From positions 1-64,000 of the forward strand of contig NZ_KB907472.1 in assembly GCF_000382045.1 (NCBI RefSeq): a stretch of 64,000 bases of DNA, read 5' to 3'. Position numbers and translations under genes: made by a program. Below are positions 20,193 through 28,103 of the stretch, piece by piece. This DNA is from Variovorax atrisoli 110B. GTDB taxonomy: Bacteria; Pseudomonadota; Gammaproteobacteria; Burkholderiales; Burkholderiaceae_C. The notes under the pieces were generated by a model. That model was not told where the DNA came from. It ran no database searches and saw only the letters and a list, made by a program, of their open reading frames with translations. Position 1 is the first letter of the stretch. The number at the start of each line of letters is the position of its first letter.

Positions 20193-20918
20193 TCAGGCGG
20201 TCTGGATGTCTGCCGACTGGATGCGCTTGACGCCCCTGGCCGTCATCTGCTTCCAGGCCGCGGCCAGCGAGCCGTTGAGGTCGATGCCGCGCGTGGCGTC
20301 CTCGATCACGTAGGCCTCGAAGCCGGCCTTGCGCGCATCCATCGCGGTCCAGGCCACGCAGAAGTCGGTGGCCAGGCCGGTGACGAACACGGTCTTGATG
20401 CCGCGCGCCTTCAGGTAGCCGGCCAGGCCCGTGGCCGTCTTGTGGTCGGCTTCCTCGAAGGCCGAGTAGCTGTCCATGTCCTTGTGGAAGCCCTTGCGGA
20501 TGACGAGCTGCGCGGTGGGCACCTTCAGGTCCTTGCCGAGCGCCGCGTCGTCGGTGCCCTGCACGCAATGGTCGGGCCAGAGCACCTGCGTGCCGTAGCT
20601 GAGCTTGGTGGTCTCGAAGGGCTTCTTGCCGCTGTAGGTGCTGGCGAAAGATGCATGGCCCGCCGTGTGCCAGTCCTGCGTGACCACGATGTTCTCGAAG
20701 GCCGGCGCGAGCGCGTTGATCACCGGGATCACCTCGTTGCCGCCCTTCACCGCGAGCGTGCCGCCGTCGAGAAAACAGTTCTGCACGTCGACCACGATCA
20801 GCGCCGCCTTGGCGCCGGGCTTGATCTTGCCGGCCGCGAAGGCGTTGAAGGCGACACTGCCGAGGCCACCGGCCAGCCCGAGGGCGGCGGCGGATTTCAC
20901 GAGGGTTCTGCGATGCAT
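20193..20918 (-). CDS. Exported nicotinamidase (PncA/isochorismatase family)
   Basis: It is predicted to hydrolyse nicotinamide to nicotinate and ammonia. The PncA signature is complete: catalytic Asp44 in IVVDVQNCF, metal ligands D82/H84/H88 in TQDWHTAGHASF, WPDHCVQGT, catalytic Lys142 in IRKGFHKDMDSYSAF and catalytic Cys187 in GLATDFCV. Most relatives have DVQNDF where this has DVQNCF. Unlike the cytoplasmic salvage enzyme it starts with a Tat-type signal (MHRRTLVKSAAALGLAGGLG), so it should work in the periplasm ahead of the Liv-type importer. It lies 28 bp after livF. A related amidase substrate cannot be excluded. Confidence 0.87.
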   Translation of the reverse strand: MHRRTLVKSAAALGLAGGLGSVAFNAFAAGKIKPGAKAALIVVDVQNCFLDGGTLAVKGGNEVIPVINALAPAFENIVVTQDWHTAGHASFASTYSGKKPFETTKLSYGTQVLWPDHCVQGTDDAALGKDLKVPTAQLVIRKGFHKDMDSYSAFEEADHKTATGLAGYLKARGIKTVFVTGLATDFCVAWTAMDARKAGFEAYVIEDATRGIDLNGSLAAAWKQMTARGVKRIQSADIQTA

Positions 20919-20946
20919 GGCGTGGACTCCGGGGGTTGAAGAAAAA

Positions 20947-21681
20947 TCAGACGCTCAGGTAGGCACGGCGGACTTCGTCGTTCGCCGCCAGCTCGGCCAT
21001 CGTGGCGTGATAGCGGATCTGCCCCTTCTCGAGCACATAGGCGCGGTCGGACACCAGTTCGGCGAAGTGCATGTTCTGCTCCGACAGCAGGATGCTCACG
21101 CCCTGCGCCTTGAGCTCCAGGATCATGTTCGCCATCTGCTCGACGATCACCGGCGCCACGCCTTCGGAAGGTTCGTCGAGCAGCACGAGGTAGGGGTTGC
21201 CCATGAGCGTGCGCGCGACCGTGAGCATCTGCTGCTCGCCGCCGCTCATGCGCCCGCCCGGGCGGTTGGGCATCTCGCCGAGGTTGGGGAAGAGCTTGAA
21301 CAGCCGCTCGGGCGTCCACAGCGGCGCGTCGCTGCCGTCGGCCCAGCGGCGCGCGGCCTGCTTGCCGACCTCGAGGTTCTCCATCACCGTGAGATCGGTG
21401 AACACGCGGCGGTCCTCGGGCACGAAGCCCAGGCCCAGGCGCGCCGCGTGGTGCGGCTCGCTCTTCGAGATGTCGTGGCCCAGGAAGCGAACGGCGCCGC
21501 GGCGCTTGGCCAGCATGCCGATCAGCGCCTTCAGCGTGGTCGACTTGCCCGCACCGTTGCGGCCCATGAGCGCGACCACTTCGCCGCGGCGCACTTCGAG
21601 ATCGACGTCGTAGAGGATCTGCGCGGCGCCGTACCAGGCGCACAGGGCCTTGGCCTGCAGGAGGGGTTCATGTGTGCTCAT
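20947..21681 (-). CDS. livF: Liv-type ABC transporter ATPase LivF
   Basis: This is one of two ATPases of the importer. The 244-aa protein has Walker A GRNGAGKST, ABC signature MSGGEQQM and Walker B YLVLLDEPSEG. The start is the ATG at 21681 with GGAGG eight bases upstream. An open frame continues 26 codons further but lacks family similarity. The start overlaps a TGA of a short frame that crosses a repeat remnant linking it to livG (see 21682-21740). Confidence 0.93.
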   Translation of the reverse strand: MSTHEPLLQAKALCAWYGAAQILYDVDLEVRRGEVVALMGRNGAGKSTTLKALIGMLAKRRGAVRFLGHDISKSEPHHAARLGLGFVPEDRRVFTDLTVMENLEVGKQAARRWADGSDAPLWTPERLFKLFPNLGEMPNRPGGRMSGGEQQMLTVARTLMGNPYLVLLDEPSEGVAPVIVEQMANMILELKAQGVSILLSEQNMHFAELVSDRAYVLEKGQIRYHATMAELAANDEVRRAYLSV

Positions 21682-21740
21682 CAAATTGCCTCCGTGCTTC
21701 GCACTGCGGTGCTGGCTTGCTTGGGGCGGCCCGGCGCTGC
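21682..21740. repeat. Short family B-like repeat at the livG/livF junction
   Basis: This 59-bp insert contains CTTGGGGCGGCCCGGCG, also present in copy B1 at 30.9 kb, plus a small GTGC-TTC-GCAC hairpin. It is flanked by the 6-bp direct repeat GCTCAT (21676-21681 and 21741-21746). A 21-codon frame starts at 21746 in an ATGA overlap with the livG stop and ends in a TGATG overlap with livF. The livF Shine-Dalgarno sequence lies within the insert. Confidence 0.72.
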
Positions 21741-21742
21741 GC

Positions 21743-22531
21743 TCATGCGGCTTCTCCAACGGCTGCTGCCTTCTTCTCGAATGTCTTGCCGGTGCCGAAG
21801 TACACCTCCTGCACCTTGGGATGGTCGCGGATCTCCAGCGGCTTGCCCTGCGCGATGAGGCGTCCGCGCGCGAGCACGATCATGCGGTCGGCGTACGCGA
21901 ACACCACGTCCATGCTGTGCTCGGTGAAGAGCACGGCGATGCCGCGCTGGATGACGAGTTCCTTGGTCAGCGCCATGAGCGAGTTGCGCTCCTTGGGTGC
22001 CATGCCGGCGGTGGGCTCGTCCATCAGCAGCAGCTTGGGCGAGTTGGCCATCGCGATGGCGAGCTCGACGCGTTTCACGTCGCCGTATGCGAGCACGCTG
22101 CAGGGCCGGTCGGCCTGCGACTTCATGCCGACCTGGTCGAGCAGCGCCAGCGCTTCCTCGCGCTTGTGGTCGGCGGCGCGGCGCCACGTGGAGAAGAGCT
22201 TGCGGTCGTGCGAGAGCAGCGCCATCTGCACGTTCTCGACCACGGTGAGCGAGGCGAAGGTCTCGGCGATCTGGAAGGTGCGGCCCACGCCCATGCGCCA
22301 GATCTCGCGCGGCTTGCGGCCCACGAGCTCCTGGCCGTCCAGCGTGATGGAGCCCTGGTCGGCCTTGAGCTGGCCGTTGACCATGTTGAAGGTTGTCGAC
22401 TTGCCGGCGCCGTTGGGCCCGATCAGCGCGAGCAGTTCGCCGGGCGGCAGCTCGAAGCTGATGCCGTCCACCGCCTTCACGCCACCGAAGGACTTGCCGA
22501 GGTTCTCTACCTTGAGGAGCGTTCCGGTCAT
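21743..22531 (-). CDS. livG: Liv-type ABC transporter ATPase LivG
   Basis: This is the second ATPase of the importer, 262 aa. Walker A GPNGAGKST, signature LAYGDVKRVELA (variant of LSGGQ, common in LivG) and Walker B LLLMDEPTAGMAP are present. The C-terminal LivG tail is cut to a short alanine-rich end. The ATG at 22531 overlaps the stop of the permease gene (ATGA), giving direct coupling. The longer open frame upstream is a shadow of the permease. Confidence 0.93.
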   Translation of the reverse strand: MTGTLLKVENLGKSFGGVKAVDGISFELPPGELLALIGPNGAGKSTTFNMVNGQLKADQGSITLDGQELVGRKPREIWRMGVGRTFQIAETFASLTVVENVQMALLSHDRKLFSTWRRAADHKREEALALLDQVGMKSQADRPCSVLAYGDVKRVELAIAMANSPKLLLMDEPTAGMAPKERNSLMALTKELVIQRGIAVLFTEHSMDVVFAYADRMIVLARGRLIAQGKPLEIRDHPKVQEVYFGTGKTFEKKAAAVGEAA

Positions 22532-24468
22532 GCCTTCACCTCCTCGAGCTTGGCCTTGGCTTCGGTCCTTGCAGCTTCGTCTTCCTTCGGCGCGCGCCAG
22601 CGGTCTGCAAGCTGCTTGATGGAGCCCGCGATGCCCTGCGGGAACAGCAGCACCAGGATCAGGATGATGGCACCCAGCATCGCGCGCCAGTAGTCGGTGT
22701 TGCGCGCCACGGTGTCGTGCAGCCAGGTGAAGGTGACGGCACCTACCACCGGCCCCGCGAGCGTCTGGATGCCGCCGAGCAGCACCATCACGAGGCCGTC
22801 GACCGACTTGCCGACCGACAGCGTCTCGGGCGAGATGCTGCCCTTCGAGAACGCGAAGAGCGCACCCGCCAGCCCCGCCACGGTGCCCGCGATGATGAAC
22901 GCCACCCACTGCATGCGCTTGACGTCGATGCCGATGGCGTCGGCGCGCAGCACCGAGTCGCGGCCCGCGCGCATCGCGTAGCCGAAGGGCGAGAACAGCA
23001 CGCGCCGCAGCCACCACACGCCCGCACCCACGAGCACCAGCGTGAGCCAGTAGTAGGCCCGCTTGTCGGAAAGCCACTCGGAGGGCCACACGCCGGTCAG
23101 GCCATTGCTGCCGCCGGTGAAGCTGTCCCACTGGTAGGTGATGGCCCATGTGATCTGCGCGAAGGCCAGCGTGAGCATGGCCAGGTACACGCCCGACAGC
23201 CGCACCGCGAACCAGCCGTAGACGAAGGCGCCGAGCGCGGCCACCAGCGGCGCGACGATCAGCGCCAGTTCCATGGGCAGGTGCAGCGCACGCACCAGCA
23301 GCGCCGCACCATACGCGCCGAGGCCGAAGTACGCGGCGTGGCCGAAGGAATGCATGCCGGCCGGCCCCATGATGAAGTGCAGGCTGGTGGCGAACAGGGC
23401 CGCGATCATCAGGTCGATCATCAGCACCGTGGTGTAGGGCGAGTTCACCGTGAGGAAAGGCACCACGGCCAGCAGCAGCGCGAACGCGGCGGCCGCCACC
23501 ATGTAGGCGTTGCCCGGGCGGCGCAGCGGTTCTTCCTGCATGCCCACGTAGCGGCTCGGCGCCTGCGGACGGCCGAACAGGCCCCAGGGGCGCCACACCA
23601 GCACGATGGCCATCACGAGGAAGTCGACCATCAGCGTGAGCTTGGAGAACGAGACGTCGATGCCGAAGATCTGCACCACGCCGAGCCAGATGCACACGGC
23701 CTTGATCTCGGCGATGAGCAGCGCGGCCATGTAGGCGCCGGGCAGCGAGCCCATGCCGCCCACCACCACCACCACGAAGGCGGCGCCGATGGTGTTCAGG
23801 TCCATCTCCAGCGTGGCGGGCTCGCGCGGCAGCTGCAGCGCGCCGCCGAGGCCCGCGAGCAGCGCGCCGAGCGCGAACACCGCCGTGAAGAGCCAGGCTT
23901 GGTTGACGCCGAGTGCGCTGACCATCTCGCGGTCTTGAGTTGCGGCGCGCACCAGCGTGCCGAAGCGCGTGCGGGTGAGCAGCAGCCACACGAGGCCCAG
24001 CACCACCGGGCCGACGACGATCAGGAACAGGTCATAGGAAGGAAACTGACGCCCGAGGATCTCGACCGAGCCCTTGAGGCCGGGCGCGCGCGGGCCGAGC
24101 AGTTCGTCGGGCCCCCACAGCCAGAGCACCGCGTCCTTGATGACGAGGACCAGCGCGAAGGTGGCCAGCAGCTGGAACAGCTCCGGCGCCTTGTAGATGC
24201 GGCGCAGCAGCACCACCTCGATGATGGCGCCGAGCACGCCCACCGCCAGCGCGGCGATCAGCAGCGCGGGCCAGAAGCCCAGGCTCGAGCCCAGCTTGTC
24301 GACGAGCGTGTACGCGAGATAGATGCCCACCATGAAGAACGAACCATGGGCGAAGTTGACGATGCGCGTCACGCCGAAGATCAACGAGAGACCGGCCGCC
24401 ACGAAGAAGAGCGAGGACGCGCCGGCCAACCCGTTGAGCAACTGAACAACAAAACCTGAAAAACTCAT
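22528..24468 (-). CDS. livHM: Fused LivH-LivM ABC permease
   Basis: A single 646-aa protein carries both transmembrane subunits that are usually separate. Residues about 1-300 are LivH-like (SLIFGVTRIVNFAHGSFFMVG, GGMGSLPGAYMAALLIAEIK). Residues about 325-615 are LivM-like (MGPAGMHSFGHAAYFGLGAYG, GLAGALFAFSKGSISPETLS). A charged tail of about 30 residues follows. The ATG at 24468 is chosen over an adjacent TTG because AAGGA lies at better spacing. It forms a four-gene importer with livG, livF and the binding protein at 24.6-25.8 kb. The fusion is known in this family but not the common form. Confidence 0.93.
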   Translation of the reverse strand: MSFSGFVVQLLNGLAGASSLFFVAAGLSLIFGVTRIVNFAHGSFFMVGIYLAYTLVDKLGSSLGFWPALLIAALAVGVLGAIIEVVLLRRIYKAPELFQLLATFALVLVIKDAVLWLWGPDELLGPRAPGLKGSVEILGRQFPSYDLFLIVVGPVVLGLVWLLLTRTRFGTLVRAATQDREMVSALGVNQAWLFTAVFALGALLAGLGGALQLPREPATLEMDLNTIGAAFVVVVVGGMGSLPGAYMAALLIAEIKAVCIWLGVVQIFGIDVSFSKLTLMVDFLVMAIVLVWRPWGLFGRPQAPSRYVGMQEEPLRRPGNAYMVAAAAFALLLAVVPFLTVNSPYTTVLMIDLMIAALFATSLHFIMGPAGMHSFGHAAYFGLGAYGAALLVRALHLPMELALIVAPLVAALGAFVYGWFAVRLSGVYLAMLTLAFAQITWAITYQWDSFTGGSNGLTGVWPSEWLSDKRAYYWLTLVLVGAGVWWLRRVLFSPFGYAMRAGRDSVLRADAIGIDVKRMQWVAFIIAGTVAGLAGALFAFSKGSISPETLSVGKSVDGLVMVLLGGIQTLAGPVVGAVTFTWLHDTVARNTDYWRAMLGAIILILVLLFPQGIAGSIKQLADRWRAPKEDEAARTEAKAKLEEVKA

Positions 24469-24483
24469 CAAGGATCCTTTGCT

Positions 24484-24573
24484 CGCCCCCAGGCTTGCCC
24501 ACTTCGTGTGGCCGCCACCCCCTACCGGGGGCTATACCAGCGGCCCGGCAGAGCCGGTTCCGCGGTATTCCTG
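24484..24573. repeat. Family A intergenic repeat, copy A3
   Basis: It has the family A order: CCCCCAG box, ACTTCGTG, hairpin CCCCC-TAC-CGGGGG, hairpin CCGGC-AGA-GCCGG. It fills most of the gap between the livK and livHM genes. Here the downstream gene has its own AAGGA ribosome site, and no junction duplication was found. Confidence 0.8.
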
Positions 24574-24614
24574 GAATGGTCCGCTTTCAGTGAAGATGTT
24601 GGTCTGTTGCGCGA

Positions 24615-25820
24615 TCAGTCCGCAGGGCGCATCTTTTTCACTTCGTCGTCGCTCGGCTGGAACTTGGCGCCGTCGAGGTAGACATAGTCGACCATCACGC
24701 CCTTGCCGCCGTCGTTCTTGGTCTTGCCCACGTACGCGCCCATGGTGGACTGGTTGTCCTGCGCGCGGTAGCTGATCTTGCCGAAGGGCGTGTCGACCTG
24801 CAGGCCCTTGAAGGCGGCCACGAGCTTCTCGGTGTCGGTGCCGCCGGCCTTCTTGATGCCGGCCGCGATCGAGTGGATGGCGCTGTAGCCGACCACCGAG
24901 CCCAGGCGCGGGTAGTCCTTGAACTTGGCCTGGTAGGCATCGAGGAAGGCCTTGTGCTCGGGCGTCTTCACGCCGTTCCAGGGATAGCCGGTGACGATCC
25001 AGCCGTTGGGCGCCTCGTCCTTCAGCGGGTCGAGGTACTCGGGCTCGCCGGTCAGCACGCTCACCACCTCGCGGTCCTTGAAGAGGCCGCGCGTGTTGCC
25101 TTCGCGCACGAACTTGGAGAGGTCGGCGCCGAAGAGCACGTTGAAGATGGCGTCGGGCTTGGCATCGGCCAGGGCCTGCACCACGCTGCCCGAATCGACC
25201 TTGCCCAGCGGCGGCGCCTGCTCGGCGACGAACTCGACGTCGGGCTGCGCAGCCTTCAGCAGCGTCTTGAAGGTAGCGACCGAAGACTGGCCGTATTCGT
25301 AGTTGGGGTACACGAGCGCCCAGCGCTTCTTCTTGAGCTTGGCGGCCTCGGGCACCAGCATCGCGACCTGCATGTAGGTCGAGGGGCGCAGGCGGTAGGT
25401 GTACTTGTTGCCGTTGCTCCAGACGATCTTGTCGGTGAGCGGCTCGGCGGCGAGATAGAAGAACTTCTTCTGCTTGGCGAAGTCGGTCAGCGCCAGGCCG
25501 GTGTTCGACAGGAAGGCGCCGGCCAGCACGTCGATCTTCTCGCGCGAGATGAGCTCCTCGGCCACGCGCACGGCGTCGCCGGGGTTGGCGTTGTCATCGC
25601 GGCTGATGAGCTCGATCTTCTTGCCGTTGATGCCGCCCTTGGCGTTGATCTCGTCGACCGCGAGCTCCATGCCCTTCTTGTAGGGCTCGAGGAAGGCGGG
25701 CTGCGCCTTGTAGCTGTTGATTTCGCCGATCTTGATCACGCCCTGCGCGTGCGCGGGAACGAGGGCCGTGGCCAGCGTGACGACGGACGCGGCGCAGAAG
25801 ACATGGCGCAATGGATTCAT
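24615..25820 (-). CDS. livK: Liv-type ABC substrate-binding protein
   Basis: This is a periplasmic receptor of the Peripla_BP_6 class, 401 aa. It has a standard Sec signal (MNPLRHVFCAASVVTLATALVPAHA) and a mature N-terminus VIKIGEINSYKAQPAFLEPY. The hinge region has DVLAGAFLSNTGLALTDFAK. It heads the importer genes livHM, livG and livF. Upstream are the two DUF1185 genes. Ligand identity is not visible. Context points to nicotinate or a related heterocycle. It differs clearly from the second receptor at 19-20 kb, so the importer may serve two ligands. Confidence 0.87.
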   Translation of the reverse strand: MNPLRHVFCAASVVTLATALVPAHAQGVIKIGEINSYKAQPAFLEPYKKGMELAVDEINAKGGINGKKIELISRDDNANPGDAVRVAEELISREKIDVLAGAFLSNTGLALTDFAKQKKFFYLAAEPLTDKIVWSNGNKYTYRLRPSTYMQVAMLVPEAAKLKKKRWALVYPNYEYGQSSVATFKTLLKAAQPDVEFVAEQAPPLGKVDSGSVVQALADAKPDAIFNVLFGADLSKFVREGNTRGLFKDREVVSVLTGEPEYLDPLKDEAPNGWIVTGYPWNGVKTPEHKAFLDAYQAKFKDYPRLGSVVGYSAIHSIAAGIKKAGGTDTEKLVAAFKGLQVDTPFGKISYRAQDNQSTMGAYVGKTKNDGGKGVMVDYVYLDGAKFQPSDDEVKKMRPAD

Positions 25821-25899
25821 CGAGAAGCTCCTAGGGGTTAAGGCAGAAAGAATTCGAGTTGTACGGGCGCGGGGCTTTGGATGGACGATGCGGCGCGTC

Positions 25900-26484
25900 T
25901 CAGCGCAGGCCGTCTACGCCCTTGATCTCGGAGACCTGCAGGCCGCCGATGCGCGGCAGCGGACGGCCGCTGTCGGTGACGGCCACCGCCACCACGATCT
26001 CGTTGGCGCGCGGCGCGTCGCTCACGCGGGCTTCCACCGCGTCGAAATGGCTGCGCACGAAGGCGGCGTCCTTGTGGCCCAGCGGCACGTCGATCGCGGT
26101 GCCCAGCGTGCCCTGCTTCTTGGCCGAGGGCACGAGCGCCGCGCCCTTCTCCACCGCCACGCGCAGCGGCGCGCCCAGCTTGGGATGCAGGATGGCGGCG
26201 GCATGTTCGAGCTCGCCGCGCTCGCCCACGATGGCGGCCTTGCCGTAGCTCTGCGCCTGGCCGGGCTCGATGCCCAGCGCCTTCACGGCCTTCTGGCCCA
26301 GCAGCGCACCGAGTTCCTCGCCGATGGCGATCAGGTCGTCGAGGTTCTCGCTGTAGCGGCCGGCGTAGGGGTTCTCGATCACGGCGATGGCGACGGCGCG
26401 GCGCGTGGGCGGCGTGATGTCCTTGCCCATTTCGCGGCGGGTTTCATCGACCTGTACTACGAGCTTGCGGATGTTGGCGGTCAT
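25900..26484 (-). CDS. DUF1185 (amino acid synthesis family) protein, copy 1
   Basis: The 194-aa protein belongs to the DUF1185/AA_synth family, which has solved structures but no settled function. Recognisable segments are YGKAAIVGERGELEHAAA, GTAIDVPLGHKDAAFVRSHF and the terminal RIGGLQVSEIKGVDGLR. It is paralogous to the next gene upstream (same layout, similar GK-AIVG-GELEH and DVPL motifs). The two lie in tandem between UPF0280 and livK. Because the pair travels with a 6-hydroxynicotinate reductase-like gene, a role in that pathway is likely but undefined. Confidence 0.85.
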   Translation of the reverse strand: MTANIRKLVVQVDETRREMGKDITPPTRRAVAIAVIENPYAGRYSENLDDLIAIGEELGALLGQKAVKALGIEPGQAQSYGKAAIVGERGELEHAAAILHPKLGAPLRVAVEKGAALVPSAKKQGTLGTAIDVPLGHKDAAFVRSHFDAVEARVSDAPRANEIVVAVAVTDSGRPLPRIGGLQVSEIKGVDGLR

Positions 26485-26520
26485 GTTCTGTGTTCCTTGT
26501 CTCTGTATGGATGCTGCGGC

Positions 26521-27162
26521 TCAGCGCAGGCCATCCCATTTGCTGATGTCTTTGGCGAGCAGGCCACCGACGCGTGCGTGGACGCGATACCCGGTGCTCA
26601 TCGCGAGGATGAAGACGATCTCGTCGGCCGCCGGCGCGCCGGGCACGCGCACTTCGATGGCGTCGAACTGGCCGCGCACGTAGCTGGCGTTGATGTTGGT
26701 CAGCGGCACATCGAGCGCGGCGCCGGGCGGGCCGACCTTCTTGGTCGAGGGCACGATCGAGAGCGCATTGCCGGGCTGGCCGGTCTTCTCCTCGGCCTTG
26801 CCCGCGGTGTAGGCGGCGCGGCTGCCCTTCCAGCCGAGCAGTTCGCGCATCGCGTAGCCGCCGGGCACGTGCCACAGCGCGCCGTGCTCCAGTTCGCCGT
26901 CGGCGCCGACGATGGCGCCCTTGCCGTAGGTGGCGATCTGCTCCAGCGGCACGTCCATGGCGGCATGCAGCCGGTGCGCCATGTCGACGCCCACCGGGTC
27001 GAGCAGCGCCATCATCGGCAGGATGTCGGGCTCGTAGCGGCCGGCGAACGGATTGGTCAGCACCGCGCCGATGGCACCACGCACCAGCGGGGTGTCGGCA
27101 CGCGGTCCGAACTCGTGGTGAATGTGCTCGACCTGGGTGAAGACGCGGCGTATTTCGATCAT
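26521..27162 (-). CDS. DUF1185 (amino acid synthesis family) protein, copy 2
   Basis: The 213-aa paralogue of the neighbouring DUF1185 gene carries YGKGAIVGADGELEHGALWH, ALDVPLTNINASYVRGQFDA and the matching C-terminus LLAKDISKWDGLR. It is about 20 residues longer, mainly in the central segment around LLGWKGSRAAYTAGKAEEKT. Two divergent copies side by side suggest either a heteromeric enzyme or two successive steps. No catalytic residues can be assigned from the sequence alone. Confidence 0.85.
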   Translation of the reverse strand: MIEIRRVFTQVEHIHHEFGPRADTPLVRGAIGAVLTNPFAGRYEPDILPMMALLDPVGVDMAHRLHAAMDVPLEQIATYGKGAIVGADGELEHGALWHVPGGYAMRELLGWKGSRAAYTAGKAEEKTGQPGNALSIVPSTKKVGPPGAALDVPLTNINASYVRGQFDAIEVRVPGAPAADEIVFILAMSTGYRVHARVGGLLAKDISKWDGLR

Positions 27163-27183
27163 GAAAAAGAACCTTGCTTTTCG

Positions 27184-28101
27184 TTAAGCAAATACTGAAC
27201 CAACTGATTTCGGCAGCTCTGTGTCGAGCGCCTTCGAGCATAAGGGCTCGACGAGTTTCCACTGCCCCTGGCAAACGAGTAGAGCAGCCCAGACGAGCCC
27301 TCCTTTTTGCAGGACCTTGGCGCACACCGCGCCCGTATCGAGTGCGCTGCGCACCTGCGCGGGGGCCAGCTCGGGCACGTCGACGGTGACGAGCGTGTCG
27401 CCCAGGTCGCTGTCGTCCTTGCACTCGTTCGCGGGGCGGCGCGCGATGGCCTCGTCGTCCACGTCGACGGCGTTGGCGATCACTGTCGCGGCGGCATCGG
27501 CCTGCGCTGCGGTGGCGGCCAGCACCGTCACGCTGTCGGCGATGCCCAGCGAGAAGCTGCGCCCGCGCCAGCCGCTGGTGGCGACGCCGCGCACGGGCTG
27601 GTCGGCGCGCAGCTCGAACTGGCCGTCGGTGGTGAGGATGCCGCCTTCGCCGGCGAGATGGCTGCGCAGGTCGAAGCGCGCGATGTCGGCGAACACGCCC
27701 ACGCGCGCGGACTGCCCCGGCGCGAGGTGCAGCGCGATGTCGCCGCCGTTGTTGATCCACGCGCGTTCGATGCCCGGGCGTTCGTAGAAGGCGATGAGCT
27801 CCTGCGCCACCGAGCCGGCCACTGCCGCCATCGGCGTGATGAACATCGGCGAGAACGCGGCGCAGGCGTCCCACATGCGGCGCGCCACCACGTTGCGCGG
27901 GCGCATCCTGTCGGTGACGGGCAGGCGCAGCAGCGGCAGCTCGCGCACCAGCTCGTCGAGCACGTGGACGAAGCGCGCCCATGCCGCATCGTGCGCAGCG
28001 GCCACGGCATACGGGTCGCCGTGCGCCTCGGCCACGATGTCGATCGGGCCGTGGTTGAAGTGCCAGCGGCTCTTGTCGAGCGCACTGCGTTGGGCGGACA
28101 T
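27184..28101 (-). CDS. UPF0280 family protein (ApbE-like superfamily)
   Basis: The 305-aa protein fits UPF0280, a family placed near ApbE flavin transferases. Segments such as MFITPMAAVAGSVAQELIAF, RAWINNGGDIALHLAPGQSA and RGRSFSLGIADSVTVLAATA are characteristic. The ATG at 28101 starts two bases after the stop of the reductase gene, so the two are tightly coupled. Because the reductase is expected to be a flavoprotein, a role in flavin handling or maturation is a reasonable guess. It remains inference, and the family has no established function. Confidence 0.82.
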   Translation of the reverse strand: MSAQRSALDKSRWHFNHGPIDIVAEAHGDPYAVAAAHDAAWARFVHVLDELVRELPLLRLPVTDRMRPRNVVARRMWDACAAFSPMFITPMAAVAGSVAQELIAFYERPGIERAWINNGGDIALHLAPGQSARVGVFADIARFDLRSHLAGEGGILTTDGQFELRADQPVRGVATSGWRGRSFSLGIADSVTVLAATAAQADAAATVIANAVDVDDEAIARRPANECKDDSDLGDTLVTVDVPELAPAQVRSALDTGAVCAKVLQKGGLVWAALLVCQGQWKLVEPLCSKALDTELPKSVGSVFA

Positions 28102-28103
28102 GA

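Noticed and set aside
24484..24573. Copy A3 as an eighth relay insertion
   Set aside because: The upstream stop does not overlap a start, the downstream gene has its own ribosome site and no direct repeat flanks the element.
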